From DATCHW01 sp963806045 (GTDB lineage Bacteria > Bacteroidota > Ignavibacteria > Tepidaquicellales > Tepidaquicellaceae): DNA of 64,000 bases. The stretch lies in NCBI GenBank assembly GCA_963806045.1, contig CAWDWP010000010.1, positions 44,962 to 108,961 on the forward strand. The letters run 5' to 3'. Below, piece after piece: positions 54,159 through 63,318 of the stretch. Within the stretch, counting starts at the first letter, position 1. Every line of letters starts with the position of its first letter. The notes below the pieces were generated by a model. The model was not told the DNA's origin, made no database searches, and saw only the letters and a list, made by a program, of their open reading frames with translations. A program made the translations under genes and the position numbers.

Positions 54159-54587
54159 CTATTTATCTATAAATAAATAATAAATAAAACCAGCAATTGC
54201 TGCTTCCATTAAGGCAAGAGTGATTCCTGCATATAAATCATATTTTCTGGATTTATCATATTCATTTCTGTCTAATGTGGATAAATAATTGTCATAAGAT
54301 TTGTTGGCAACGTCTTTTAACTCAATCGTACTTATTAATCCAGCCAGTATTGCAGTTCCAAATCCTCCTATCGCAAAAAAATTTCTTTTTGTATTGAACT
54401 GTGTTTGCTTGTTCTTAAATACAATAATCCCGTCATCCGAAGATATTGGTTCAAGGTCTAAACTAATTCCTTTACTATAATCATAATTATCGAGATTAAT
54501 TGATTTTTCCCGGAATTTATCTTTCCGGAATAATAATAATCCCTGAAGTTTATTTGCTGAAAAAAATCTTAGTGGAGTTAAACCCAA
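54159..54587 (-). CDS. hypothetical membrane-associated protein, C-terminal part (frameshifted gene)
   Basis: Not recognised. The region ends with two hydrophobic helices (FFAIGGFGTAILAGLISTI and LALMEAAIAGFIYYLFI) around a polar segment. Upstream, the other frame (54595-54735) provides the true N-terminus. Restored by removing one C at 54600-54601, the protein begins with a signal peptide and reads EVIYDDSTLGLTPLRFF across the junction. The restored length is about 191 residues. Its stop is 1 bp from that of the EamA gene on the other strand. Confidence 0.6.
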   Translation of the reverse strand: MGLTPLRFFSANKLQGLLLFRKDKFREKSINLDNYDYSKGISLDLEPISSDDGIIVFKNKQTQFNTKRNFFAIGGFGTAILAGLISTIELKDVANKSYDNYLSTLDRNEYDKSRKYDLYAGITLALMEAAIAGFIYYLFIDK

Positions 54588-54594
54588 TGTTGAA

Positions 54595-54735
54595 TCATCG
54601 GTATATTACTTCCGCATTATACGGATTTGTGTTAAAAAAATAAAAATAATCTTTCATCACAGAATCTTTAAATTCCTGTGCATTTAAAGTATGAATAATT
54701 GAAAAGAATATTAATATTACAACTATTTTTTTCAT
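54595..54735 (-). CDS. N-terminal part of the preceding frameshifted gene (signal peptide)
   Basis: Frame from ATG at 54735 to TGA at 54595-54597. It encodes a signal peptide (MKKIVVILIFFSIIHTLNAQ) and EFKDSVMKDYFYFFNTNPYN, then continues into the C-terminal part once a single extra base is removed at 54600-54601. It is too short to be noticed on its own, but explains how the hypothetical protein begins and shows that it is exported. Confidence 0.6.
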   Translation of the reverse strand: MKKIVVILIFFSIIHTLNAQEFKDSVMKDYFYFFNTNPYNAEVIYR

Positions 54736-54889
54736 ATTATCCAATTATAATACATTTCGGGGAATAAATTAATGAAAATATTTTTATTACCAAATTAATA
54801 TTATATAAATTTGTACTGAATCCTGTCATTGAAACTCCTGAAAGATAGATTTATTTTATATAAATGCGTTTAACTTAATTATTATTAAA

Positions 54890-56170
54890 ATGAGAAAAAC
54901 TTATTCAATAATATTATTTTTATTTATCACAGCGGTTTCATCTGCACAGGTAAACTTCGATACTTATTTTACTTCTCATTCATTGCGTTTCGATTATGTA
55001 AGAGCGGGTAACTCGGAGTCGAATGATATTTTTTTCGAACAGGTAAAACTGGAACCGTTCTGGTCTGGTAATCCTAAAAATCTTATAGATAAATTTGAAT
55101 ATGGGCACTATAAATATCTGGTTTATGATTCTGCATCTAATATTTTAATATTTTCGAAAGGATATAACACTTTGTTTGATGAATGGCAGTCAACCGCCGA
55201 AGCAAAATTTCTTAAACGAAGTTTCTATGAAACTGTTCAGTTTCCTAGTCCGAAAAAAACTGTAAAGCTTGAACTTCAGGAACGAAACAGCAAAGGAATC
55301 TTCAATAAAAAATATGAAATTTATATTAATCCTGATGACCCTTACATTAATAAAGAGACCGTACCACAATATCCGATAACTAAAATAGTTGATTCAGGAG
55401 ACCCCTTGTACTCACTGGATTTAGTTTTTATTCCTGAAGGATATACACAGAATGAGATGGATAAATTCAGAAAAGATGCTGAAAGATTTGCAGGTTACTT
55501 CCTTGAATGTACACCTTATAAAGAAAATAAAGATAAAATTAATATTTGGACAGTAGAAGTTCCTTCAATGGAATCAGGGGTTACTAATCCGGGTATTAAT
55601 CAGTGGAAAAATACCCCAATGAATTTCTCTTACTATACGCAGGGAACGGAAAGGTATCTTATGTCTCTGAATATAAAAGCAATCAGGGATATCGCAGATT
55701 GTGTCCCATATGATAATATTTGTGTTATATCTAATTCGGCAAAATACGGCGGCGGAGCAATCTATAATTATTACACTTCTTTCCCTTCTGATGACCAATA
55801 TGGACCTTATCTGATAGTTCACGAATTCGGACATCATTTCTGTGCCCTTGGGGATGAATATTATACTTCGCAGGTCTCAGTTGAAGATTATTACAAGTTT
55901 GATGTTGAACCTTATGAAGCAAATCTTACTACACTTGTTAATTTTGATAAGAAATGGAAAAATATGATTGAATCGGGAATTCCAATCCCAACACCATCAA
56001 CGGATGAATATAAAGATAAACTTGGTGCTTTTGAAGGAGGCGGATATGTAGCAAAAGGGGTTTACCGCCCGATGCAGGATTGTACTATGAAATCAAAGAC
56101 TTATAATAATTTCTGTCCTGTTTGTAAAAAAGCAATTATAGATATGATAAATTATTATACCGGAAAATGA
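54890..56170 (+). CDS. secreted M64 (IgA peptidase family) metallopeptidase
   Basis: 426 residues with a signal peptide (MRKTYSIILFLFITAVSSAQ). It has an N-terminal beta domain (about 20-150, typical of the M64 N-terminal region) and the catalytic domain starting at SLDLVFIPEGYTQNEMDKF. The zinc site is YLIVHEFGHHFCALGDEYY near residue 315 (HExxH, with a following Glu/Asp). The family type enzyme is Clostridium ramosum IgA peptidase, but most Bacteroidetes members have unknown targets. No T9SS sorting domain is present, so it may stay periplasmic. Confidence 0.9.
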   Translation: MRKTYSIILFLFITAVSSAQVNFDTYFTSHSLRFDYVRAGNSESNDIFFEQVKLEPFWSGNPKNLIDKFEYGHYKYLVYDSASNILIFSKGYNTLFDEWQSTAEAKFLKRSFYETVQFPSPKKTVKLELQERNSKGIFNKKYEIYINPDDPYINKETVPQYPITKIVDSGDPLYSLDLVFIPEGYTQNEMDKFRKDAERFAGYFLECTPYKENKDKINIWTVEVPSMESGVTNPGINQWKNTPMNFSYYTQGTERYLMSLNIKAIRDIADCVPYDNICVISNSAKYGGGAIYNYYTSFPSDDQYGPYLIVHEFGHHFCALGDEYYTSQVSVEDYYKFDVEPYEANLTTLVNFDKKWKNMIESGIPIPTPSTDEYKDKLGAFEGGGYVAKGVYRPMQDCTMKSKTYNNFCPVCKKAIIDMINYYTGK

Positions 56171-56183
56171 AATTCTGACAAAT

Positions 56184-56372
56184 ATGGATAATAAAATCGA
56201 AATAAAACCGGGAATGAATGTTTCAATAGTACAGAAGCAGAATCAGAGAACAGGAGAATTAACCGTTGGCATAGTTCAAAAAATTCTTACAAAAAGTTCT
56301 TCTCATCCGCATGGAATAAAAGTACAACTTACTTCAGGTGAAATTGGCAGGGTTAAAAATATTAATCCATAG
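56184..56372 (+). CDS. YwbE family protein
   Basis: 62-residue YwbE/DUF2196 protein. Almost the whole length matches the family pattern: GMNVSIVQKQNQRTGELTVG, VQKILTKSSSHPHGIKVQLT and GEIGRVKNI. The function is unknown; the size and beta-strand pattern suggest a small OB- or SH3-like fold. It is 13 bp downstream of the M64 peptidase gene, and the cytidylate-kinase-like gene follows. Confidence 0.85.
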   Translation: MDNKIEIKPGMNVSIVQKQNQRTGELTVGIVQKILTKSSSHPHGIKVQLTSGEIGRVKNINP

Positions 56373-56427
56373 CTTGAAGAGGTTTTTAAAATAATTTTGT
56401 TCTATTTATATAGAAGGAGAATTTGAA

Positions 56428-57147
56428 ATGAGTTATAAAACCACAGTCGATTTGTTTCGAAAATATTTCGACAGACAAATTGATATCACTAAAAAAGCGA
56501 TCGACAAATCTGAATATTTCAATCACCCGTTCGTAACTATATCACGGCTTTCCGGAGCAGGTGATGTTCAATTTCCCGAACAGCTTGTTAAAATATTAAA
56601 TTCGAAAGATATCAAATCAGAAGGGAACTGGATATTATTTGATAAAGATATTCTTGAAGTAGTTCTCGAAGAACATGATTTGCCTAAAGAAATATCGAGG
56701 TTTATGCCGGAGAAGAAAGTTTCTGAAATGCAGGATGTGATTGAACAGCTTTTTGGCTTACACCCGTCTGAACATAGGCTGATTCAAAAAATTAGCGATA
56801 CTATACTTCATCTTTCTCATTTGGGAAATGTCGTTTTGGTTGGCAGAGGTTCAAATATCATCACAAGAAATGTTAAAAATGGATTTCACATCAAATTAGT
56901 ATCTTCACTTGAAAGCAGAGTTGAAATAGTACGAAAATATTTTAAAATGAGTAAGAATTCTGCAATTAAATTGATACGGAAAGAAGATAAAGACAGATCT
57001 TCATACATTAAAAAATATTTTACTAAAAATATAGACGACCCCTATCTTTATTCTCTGGTAATCAATTTTGATTTATTAAAAGTTGAAGATGCACTTGATT
57101 TAATCAGTGATGAAGTAATTAAAATCAGGAAAAGAATAAATCAATAA
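56428..57147 (+). CDS. cytidylate kinase-like family protein
   Basis: 239-residue P-loop-fold protein of the cytidylate_kinase-like (Cytidylate_kin2) group. The N-terminal FVTISRLSGAGDVQFPEQL takes the place of a Walker A loop but does not have the GxxGxGKS/T form, so canonical nucleotide binding is doubtful. Later blocks: NWILFDKDILEVVLEEH, VVLVGRGSNIITRN, and the C-terminal YSLVINFDLLKVEDALDLI. A strong ribosome binding site, AGAAGGAGAA, precedes the ATG. Reaction unknown. Confidence 0.82.
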   Translation: MSYKTTVDLFRKYFDRQIDITKKAIDKSEYFNHPFVTISRLSGAGDVQFPEQLVKILNSKDIKSEGNWILFDKDILEVVLEEHDLPKEISRFMPEKKVSEMQDVIEQLFGLHPSEHRLIQKISDTILHLSHLGNVVLVGRGSNIITRNVKNGFHIKLVSSLESRVEIVRKYFKMSKNSAIKLIRKEDKDRSSYIKKYFTKNIDDPYLYSLVINFDLLKVEDALDLISDEVIKIRKRINQ

Positions 57148-57194
57148 TTTTCTTCTAAGAATATCCACTTCATAATAATATTGAATCGAAAAAT

Positions 57195-57209
57195 GTTGGT
57201 TAATCCAAC
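57195..57209. terminator. weak bidirectional hairpin
   Basis: GTTGG-TTAAT-CCAAC with T runs on both sides, between two convergent genes (the kinase-like gene on plus, the POT-like transporter on minus). The stem is only 5 bp, so a terminator role is tentative. Confidence 0.3.
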
Positions 57210-57261
57210 TTTTGATAACATAGCTTAACTATCAACAATTAAAGGTAGTTAACTATAGCTT

Positions 57262-58566
57262 TTAATATTTACCTTTAGGGGCCAGAAATTTGGCAAAAAG
57301 TAATAATCCTATAATTGTTGCCACTCCTATCAGGCTGAACATTATCCACAAAGTCGCAGGTGTATGTAAATTATCAACAAAATGTACATAAGCCCTTGCA
57401 CCAAGGTATCCACCAATACCGCTGCCGATTACACCATATAAAAATGAATATCCCAGATACAAAGCTTTTTTATCTTCAGGTGCAATTAAGCCAACATAAC
57501 TTATGAACTTCGGGTGCGCTGTCATTTCGCCAATTGAGAAAATTATAATTCCCGCCATAAATACCCACGCATATGTTGAAATTGCAAGCATTGCCATTCC
57601 TATAGTGCCAAGTGCAATTCCAACTATCATTGTGGGAAGAGCCTTAGTTTTCTTTACGATATTTGATACAACTATCTGAAGCAATATTATTGTTCCTGCA
57701 TTTATTACTGTGACGTGCTCTGCATCAAATTTCCAGTTTGGCTTGTCAACAAATATTCCAAGTATTGAATTTACAAAATTATCTACCGGTGCCATATCCA
57801 TATGTTCCTTTAAATACCATAATACAGTGTCAAACATCTGGAAATAGAGAATCCAGAATCCTGAGTATATTACAATCATCAGGATGAATCGGAAGTCTTT
57901 TAGTACCAAAACCATATCGGCGAAAACTTTTAAAATTGTTTTTGTGCTTTCAGGTTTTTCAGGCTCTTTATATACAAACAAATTTAAAAGAATAAGCCAT
58001 CCTGTTCCGATCGCCGCCATAAAAAATATAAATGACCATGATATCCCTTTAAGCCAGGGTACAAGTATCAAAGGAAAAATAAATGCTCCTAAATTAATTG
58101 ACCAGTAATATATTCCGAATCCGAGTGTGGAATTTCCTTCATTTGTTGTCCTGGAAATTGTTCCTGAAATGACCGGTTTGAAAAATCCTGCACCTAAAGT
58201 CATAAAAATTAAGCTTGCAAATACAAGAAAATAGGTGCTCACAAAGCCTGTTAAAAAGTATCCTGTACTCATTATGGCAAATGCAAACATAAGAACTTTT
58301 CTGTATCCAAATCTTTCAGCTATTGCACCTGACAGAATCGGTAGAAAATATAGTAGCGGTCTTGTAACGCTGTTCATCGCTCCAACGCTCTCTTTTGAAA
58401 ATCCAAGTCCGCCATCAGCAATTGACATTACCAGATAAACCGATAAAACTGACATCACGCCATAATAAGAACCTCTTTCAAAGAATTCCATTATAATAAC
58501 TACCCAGAAATTCTTCGGAAATGATTTCAGCACGCCTTTTTTCTTTGTATTTTCTTCCAAATGCAT
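57262..58566 (-). CDS. POT/PTR-like MFS transporter
   Basis: Major facilitator protein of 434 residues with 12 helices. The opening VIIMEFFERGSYYGVMSVL carries the POT-family ERxxYYG motif (ExxERFxYYG type), and the helix 2-3 segment AERFGYRKVLMFAFAIMSTG fits MFS motif A. POT proteins import di- and tripeptides with protons. It is shorter than the usual 14-helix bacterial POTs (about 500 residues), so substrate is not assured. Transcribed alone. Confidence 0.83.
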   Translation of the reverse strand: MHLEENTKKKGVLKSFPKNFWVVIIMEFFERGSYYGVMSVLSVYLVMSIADGGLGFSKESVGAMNSVTRPLLYFLPILSGAIAERFGYRKVLMFAFAIMSTGYFLTGFVSTYFLVFASLIFMTLGAGFFKPVISGTISRTTNEGNSTLGFGIYYWSINLGAFIFPLILVPWLKGISWSFIFFMAAIGTGWLILLNLFVYKEPEKPESTKTILKVFADMVLVLKDFRFILMIVIYSGFWILYFQMFDTVLWYLKEHMDMAPVDNFVNSILGIFVDKPNWKFDAEHVTVINAGTIILLQIVVSNIVKKTKALPTMIVGIALGTIGMAMLAISTYAWVFMAGIIIFSIGEMTAHPKFISYVGLIAPEDKKALYLGYSFLYGVIGSGIGGYLGARAYVHFVDNLHTPATLWIMFSLIGVATIIGLLLFAKFLAPKGKY

Positions 58567-58690
58567 CTCCCTGGTTAAGATTTTGAATTGTTCAAAATAC
58601 TGTTGCTATTGCGAAAATTCAAGTCTAAGAAATTTTTAAACTATTTCGGATATCGTTTCACTATATATATTTACATAAATATCACAGCTC

Positions 58691-58727
58691 TTTATCCCCC
58701 CTTTTACAAAGGGGGGTAGGGGGGTTA
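58691..58727. repeat. C6/G6 palindromic repeat, copy 2
   Basis: TTTATCCCCCC followed by TTTTACAAA and two G6 tracts separated by TA (58711-58724). It is the same unit as at 14245-14282 but in the opposite orientation. It sits in the 216-bp gap upstream of the POT-like gene. The G-rich strand could form a hairpin or a quadruplex. Confidence 0.8.
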
Positions 58728-58782
58728 GTAATTAATAAAACTTCTCTTCGTTCCTTACATTTTCAATCAGAAATCATTTAAA

Positions 58783-60345
58783 CTATTTTATCATCACCAT
58801 TCGTCTTACTGCACTAAAATCATTTGCTTCAAGTTTATAAAAATAAACACCGCTGGATAAATTTGTTCCGTCAAAATTAACCTGATAAATTCCCTGTGTA
58901 TGCACTTCATTTATAAGTATCATAATTTCTTTTCCTGAAATATCATAAACAGAAATTTTAACATTTCCGGGTTTCGAAATATGATATTCAATTTTAGTTA
59001 TAGGGTTAAAAGGATTCGGATAATTCTGTAATAAATCATAATAAGAAGGAACAATTGTTCCGATGGGTTGAATTCCGACTAAGGCATCTCCAATCCTTCT
59101 TGAAAATGTAGCCCATTGGCTTGCTCCGGAAGGAATGAATGAAGATGTTGTCGAAGGAGCCGTTGCCAGGTTACTGCCGGATTTATCAAATACTATATGA
59201 GGAAAAGTTGCACCTCCGTCTGTTGACATCAGAAGTCTTAATCTGTCTGTGTATCCCGGTCTTACCGCATAAGCATAATCAAATTTCACGGAATCATTAA
59301 GGTCAATATTATTATATATTTTTGTTTTTAGATAATCCATCTGGCCTGTATCCAAATAAACATAACACGAATATCTTACACTCTTTCCGCCTGTATAAGA
59401 TGGCCCGTTAGCCGAACTATATTGCATAAAAGGAATTGCATCATCGGGATTTATTAACTTCCATCCGTTTGCAGGAAACAAATATTCGAAATTTTCAATA
59501 TAAAATCCTGCTTTAGGCTCAATTAGTTTGTTTTCGTCAATTCTGCAAAACTGATTTTGTAAAAATATATTCGAAGAATTTTCCGGTGTGGTTTTGTTTG
59601 CAGATTTAATATTATCCAGATAATAATTTCTTGCTTTATTGCAGTTCATCACTTCTTTTGTCACTTCATTTTGAACGAATACAGCGGAATATATCATAGA
59701 ATCAACCCATGCAGTTTCTCTTTTATATTTGATTTCGTAATTGTACGTTCCGGGATTAAGTGGAATTTGTATACCGTCTGTTGAAGGATACATCCTTCTG
59801 AATACATCATTGAAAATCGTTTCACCATTGGTACCCGGAGGCGTTGAATAAGTAATTGTTCTTTCATTTGCTGAGAGTCTCAACCTGAAGTCTCCGTTTG
59901 CGGATAATGGGGAAATTATCTGCACTGTAACACTTGCTTTAATAGTATCACCGGTCAATCTTGTGTCGGTAACTGCTAAAGAAAGCGGTGCTCCTTTTGA
60001 CATCCTGTTATAAAAAGGAGTTGTCAGATTAGACAAAGTTGTATAACCGCTGATTTGTGTTATTACACCGTCAACCATCAATGCAGGAACGGAATTGATT
60101 CCGTTATAAGAAACCCTCACTCTTGCCTGATTCTCGCTGGCATAGAACATCGGGTCATTTCCCGGTGCTGGCCACCATACGTGGTATTTTATAGGAACGA
60201 TTGAATCCCATCTTGCCTGAATAAAATCATCAAGCGAAGGATTCTGGGAGGCACAGGGACCGCATGTCGAACTTGTATGGGCTTCAAAAAGAACTTTCCT
60301 CGTACACACCGGGATGAAAAACAGTTTCCTGAAATAGTGAATCAT
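58783..60345 (-). CDS. Omp28-like thioredoxin-fold protein with T9SS sorting domain, C-terminal part (frameshifted gene)
   Basis: Main part of a secreted protein. After the junction come the Omp28-type thioredoxin-like block RKVLFEAHTSSTCGPCASQN (CxxC), then WWPAPGNDPMFYASEN and a VPALMVDG cis-Pro region. Further on there is a jelly-roll-like domain with STDGGATFPHIVFD, and the type A sorting domain (LLQNYPNPFNPITKIEYHI ... RRMVMIK). Sequence before about residue 15 is out of frame. It joins 60284-60814 by removing one base near 60311-60313 (a C in CCC). The whole gene encodes about 670 residues. Confidence 0.84.
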   Translation of the reverse strand: MIHYFRKLFFIPVCTRKVLFEAHTSSTCGPCASQNPSLDDFIQARWDSIVPIKYHVWWPAPGNDPMFYASENQARVRVSYNGINSVPALMVDGVITQISGYTTLSNLTTPFYNRMSKGAPLSLAVTDTRLTGDTIKASVTVQIISPLSANGDFRLRLSANERTITYSTPPGTNGETIFNDVFRRMYPSTDGIQIPLNPGTYNYEIKYKRETAWVDSMIYSAVFVQNEVTKEVMNCNKARNYYLDNIKSANKTTPENSSNIFLQNQFCRIDENKLIEPKAGFYIENFEYLFPANGWKLINPDDAIPFMQYSSANGPSYTGGKSVRYSCYVYLDTGQMDYLKTKIYNNIDLNDSVKFDYAYAVRPGYTDRLRLLMSTDGGATFPHIVFDKSGSNLATAPSTTSSFIPSGASQWATFSRRIGDALVGIQPIGTIVPSYYDLLQNYPNPFNPITKIEYHISKPGNVKISVYDISGKEIMILINEVHTQGIYQVNFDGTNLSSGVYFYKLEANDFSAVRRMVMIK

Positions 60346-60814
60346 TGTTATGCCATTCGTCCGATGCCCAGTTGATGTAAACTTTTATATTCTTGATTAC
60401 ATTGGAAGTAAATGAAAGGGAATCGAAATATACCTGCGCTGATTGTCCCATCGTCAGACCGGGAATATTTTTCGTCACGTTATAAGACGAACCTGTTACC
60501 ATCATTGTCACCGTTGCATTCGCGGCAGAGTTCTTGCCGGCATTCATTATTAAAACCGCCGGTAATACCATAGCAGTATTTTGTCCGGGCAGAAGATAAT
60601 TTTTCTCCTGAAGATTAAAAGAAGTCACGGCTAGATCATTGTTGAATTGGACTCCTGCAGAAAAATTATCGAAGTACAAATTGTTTCCGTTGCCGTTTGT
60701 TGCAACGAATTGAAACATTACATTATTTAAAATAAACTTTTCCGTTCCGGAAAAATTAAAAGAAAGAAAAATAATGCTGGAAATTAAAACAGCAAAAAGT
60801 AATTTTTTTTTCAT
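60284..60814 (-). CDS. N-terminal part of the Omp28-like T9SS protein (frameshifted gene)
   Basis: Signal peptide (KKKLLFAVLISSIIFLSFNF), then a beta-sandwich with the adhesin-type motif FVATNGNGNNLYFDNFSAG and a CARDB-like domain (YLLPGQNTAMVLPAVLIMNA). It continues across the frameshift at about 60311-60313 into the CxxC thioredoxin-like region. The apparent end HPGVYEESSF is out of frame. Confidence 0.78.
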   Translation of the reverse strand: MKKKLLFAVLISSIIFLSFNFSGTEKFILNNVMFQFVATNGNGNNLYFDNFSAGVQFNNDLAVTSFNLQEKNYLLPGQNTAMVLPAVLIMNAGKNSAANATVTMMVTGSSYNVTKNIPGLTMGQSAQVYFDSLSFTSNVIKNIKVYINWASDEWHNNDSLFQETVFHPGVYEESSF

Positions 60815-60961
60815 AAAATTGGTATTTAAAATTTTATAAGGTTTTCTTTGTACTCATAAAAATAGTCTGGTTTTATGTATTAACAATCTTATTACACCTG
60901 TCTTAAAAGTAATAATAAAAATTACTTTTTAGTATGCATAATTATATTACCATATAATAAA

Positions 60962-60986
60962 AAGGACAGTCGAAATGACTGTCCTT
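60962..60986 (-). terminator. Rho-independent terminator of the M13 peptidase gene
   Basis: Ten-bp perfect stem AAGGACAGTC pairing with GACTGTCCTT, five-base loop, followed on the minus strand by a T run (TTTTTATTA). It lies 26 bp downstream of the M13 peptidase stop. Confidence 0.8.
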
Positions 60987-61012
60987 AAATTATCTGAATA
61001 TCTTATTTTATT

Positions 61013-61300
61013 TTACCATATTTGAACCCTGATATTATCTGCTCTGTATAAAGTATTTGTATTCCCAACTTTAAAAGCGGAATAAAATGCATTAATGTTA
61101 GACATCGGTCCGTTCACTCTCAGATAAGCAGGGGAGTGAACATCTGTCATCACTCTTCGGGCAAGTGTTTCAGGTCTGTAATACACCGCCCATGAATATG
61201 CATATCCCAGGAAATATCTCTGGTCAGCATTGAATCCTCCGATAGGCACATTTTTCTGACCATCTTCAGTCATCTTCATTGCTTCATAACCAATAACCAA
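61013..61300 (-). CDS. M13 family metallopeptidase, C-terminal part (frameshifted gene)
   Basis: C-terminal 95 residues of the neprilysin-like peptidase: GGFNADQRYFLGYAYSWAVY, DVHSPAYLRVNGPMSNINAF and the ending ADNIRVQIW, all standard for M13. It joins the N-terminal part at the GGG run 61302-61304, where removing one G gives IADLGGLVIGYEAMKM. Confidence 0.86.
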   Translation of the reverse strand: MVIGYEAMKMTEDGQKNVPIGGFNADQRYFLGYAYSWAVYYRPETLARRVMTDVHSPAYLRVNGPMSNINAFYSAFKVGNTNTLYRADNIRVQIW

Positions 61301-63041
61301 GCCCTCCTAAATCTGCAATGTTTTCACCAAGTGTAGCTTTCCCGTTTATATGCATGCTGTCCAACACAACGTAGTTATCAAACTGGTCAACCATCAACTT
61401 GGACTTTGCAACGAATTTTACTGAATCTCCGACTGTCCACCATCCTTTCAAATTACCTTTTTCATCGTAAAGCCTTCCCTGGTCATCAAATCCGTGAGTC
61501 ATTTCGTGTCCTATCGTGCTTGCACCGATAAACCCATAAAGAAATGCATCATCAACTTCGCTCATCTTTTTGCCCGGTATTGTAAGTATTGCAGCAGGAA
61601 TTACAATTTCATTATTCGATGGATTGTAATATGCATTATAGGTCTGTGGTGTCATATCCCATTCTGTTCTGTCAACAGGTTTTCCAAGCTTGGATATCAT
61701 ATCATTGAAATGCCAGTTCCTTGCATTCAGTACATTTATAACATAAGCATCTCTTGTAATTTTCAAAGTAGAATAGTCTTTCCAAACATCCGGATATCCG
61801 ATTTTCTTTACCATTGTTCCTAATTTCTTCAGTGCCATCTCTTTTGTTTTTTCGTCCATCCAGTCAAGATTTTTAATACGGTTTGCAAACGCTTCTACCA
61901 TATTATTGACAATTCCGATCGTTCTTACCTTGTCCTCAGGCGGGAAGTATAACCTTACATATTCCATTCCTAATATTTCTCCCAGTAACCCATCCGTATT
62001 GTCCAGAACATTTTTCCATCTTGGTCTTTGCTCTGTAGTCCCAGATAAAACTTTCCCGTAAAAATTAAAATTTTCGTCTTTAAAATCATTGTTTAACAGA
62101 CTTGATGTAGCCCTTACCAGATTCCATTTCAGATAGTCTTTCCATTCATCGATGGAGTATGTGTTCAATGCTTTTTCCAATCCTTCGAAAAATTCCGGTT
62201 GACCTACGATAATATCTTCCGGGTTCTTTATTCCCATAATTTTGAACAGTTTATCCCATTCGATTGAAGGAGAGAGCTTTGTAAGCTCTTTCACTGACAT
62301 TTTATTATAGTTTTTGTAATCATCTCTCAGGTCTTCCAGTTTTCTGGATACTTTTGCAAAATCTGTTTCAAGTTTAAAAATTTTGCCGGATGTGTTTGAA
62401 GTATTTTTATAACTCAGAATATTGAAAATATTTGAAATGTGGTTTAAATATTCTTTCCTTATATTTTGTGTCCTTGAGTCTTCTTTAAAATAGTATTCTC
62501 TCTCCGGAAGTCCGATTCCGCCTTGTGATAAATAAACAATATATTTATCACTTTGCATTAAATCCTGTCCGACATAAAATGAAAAAATTGGAGAAATCCC
62601 ATATTTGTGCATCTCTGCTGCCAGTTCCATCAAATCTTTAATGTTTTTTATCGAATTGATTTTATCGAACCAGGGTTGCAATGGTTTGTAACCTGTCTTT
62701 TCAATAGTTAATGTATCCACTCCGCTGAAAAAGAAATCACCGATTTTTTGAGTATTGCTTCCTTCAGTCGCTTCTTTTGAATTCATAGCATCTATACAAA
62801 TATTTTGAAGATATACATATACGCTGTCTTCAACCAGATTGAAAATTCCATATGTAGATTCAGACGGAGGAATAGGGTGGTTTTTAACAAATGTGCCGTT
62901 TGCATAATTAAAAAAATCATCTGCAGGATTTATTGCAGCGTCAATATTTTCGCTCAGGAAATATGTGTCTTTATCCTGGCTTTTCAGAGAAATATTCAGG
63001 AATAAGAAAAATATAAATAATACACTAAAATATTTTTTCAT
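61284..63041 (-). CDS. M13 family metallopeptidase, N-terminal and catalytic part (frameshifted gene)
   Basis: Secreted zinc endopeptidase of the neprilysin/PepO family with a signal peptide (KKYFSVLFIFFLFLNISLKS). The N-terminal M13 domain begins FFNYANGTFVKNHPIPP. The catalytic site is FIGASTIGHEMTHGFDDQGR (HExxH) near residue 505, and GENIADLGGL supplies the third zinc ligand. NAYYNPSNNEIVIPAAI is the substrate-binding NAYY motif. The frame breaks right after GENIADLGGL because of one extra G at 61302-61304. The whole gene (61013-63041) encodes about 675 residues, the normal length. Confidence 0.9.
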   Translation of the reverse strand: MKKYFSVLFIFFLFLNISLKSQDKDTYFLSENIDAAINPADDFFNYANGTFVKNHPIPPSESTYGIFNLVEDSVYVYLQNICIDAMNSKEATEGSNTQKIGDFFFSGVDTLTIEKTGYKPLQPWFDKINSIKNIKDLMELAAEMHKYGISPIFSFYVGQDLMQSDKYIVYLSQGGIGLPEREYYFKEDSRTQNIRKEYLNHISNIFNILSYKNTSNTSGKIFKLETDFAKVSRKLEDLRDDYKNYNKMSVKELTKLSPSIEWDKLFKIMGIKNPEDIIVGQPEFFEGLEKALNTYSIDEWKDYLKWNLVRATSSLLNNDFKDENFNFYGKVLSGTTEQRPRWKNVLDNTDGLLGEILGMEYVRLYFPPEDKVRTIGIVNNMVEAFANRIKNLDWMDEKTKEMALKKLGTMVKKIGYPDVWKDYSTLKITRDAYVINVLNARNWHFNDMISKLGKPVDRTEWDMTPQTYNAYYNPSNNEIVIPAAILTIPGKKMSEVDDAFLYGFIGASTIGHEMTHGFDDQGRLYDEKGNLKGWWTVGDSVKFVAKSKLMVDQFDNYVVLDSMHINGKATLGENIADLGGLGYWL

Positions 63042-63132
63042 AAATTTGTCTATTTAAATTTAATTTTATATACGATTAATAATTGAATAAGTTCATAAAA
63101 TATCATATGATTTTTTATAATGAAGTTCAAAT

Positions 63133-63318
63133 TTATTTACTTTTTTTATCATTATTCATACTTAACCCGAGTATAATACCTAAAACGACCGACCACAATG
63201 CTGCAAGCCCAATCTGAAAATCTTTCGGCAGTGAGAATGTTATAGTATGAGCCGGTATCCAGAACCATATTAATGTAAACCACGCTTTTTGGATTCCGGC
63301 AAATCCTTTACGTGTGCA
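63133..63318 (-). CDS. Mpv17/PMP22-like membrane protein, C-terminal part (frameshifted gene)
   Basis: Continues the preceding gene in another frame and ends at TAA 63133-63135. It contains KGFAGIQKAWFTLIWFWIPA and a last helix FQIGLAALWSVVLGIILGLS, in the place where Mpv17 proteins have their W-x-x-x-x-x-N-F...W-N block. Joined with 63308-63676 the protein has about 180 residues, the usual Mpv17 size. No separate start is expected. Confidence 0.5.
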   Translation of the reverse strand, partial: CTRKGFAGIQKAWFTLIWFWIPAHTITFSLPKDFQIGLAALWSVVLGIILGLSMNNDKKSK

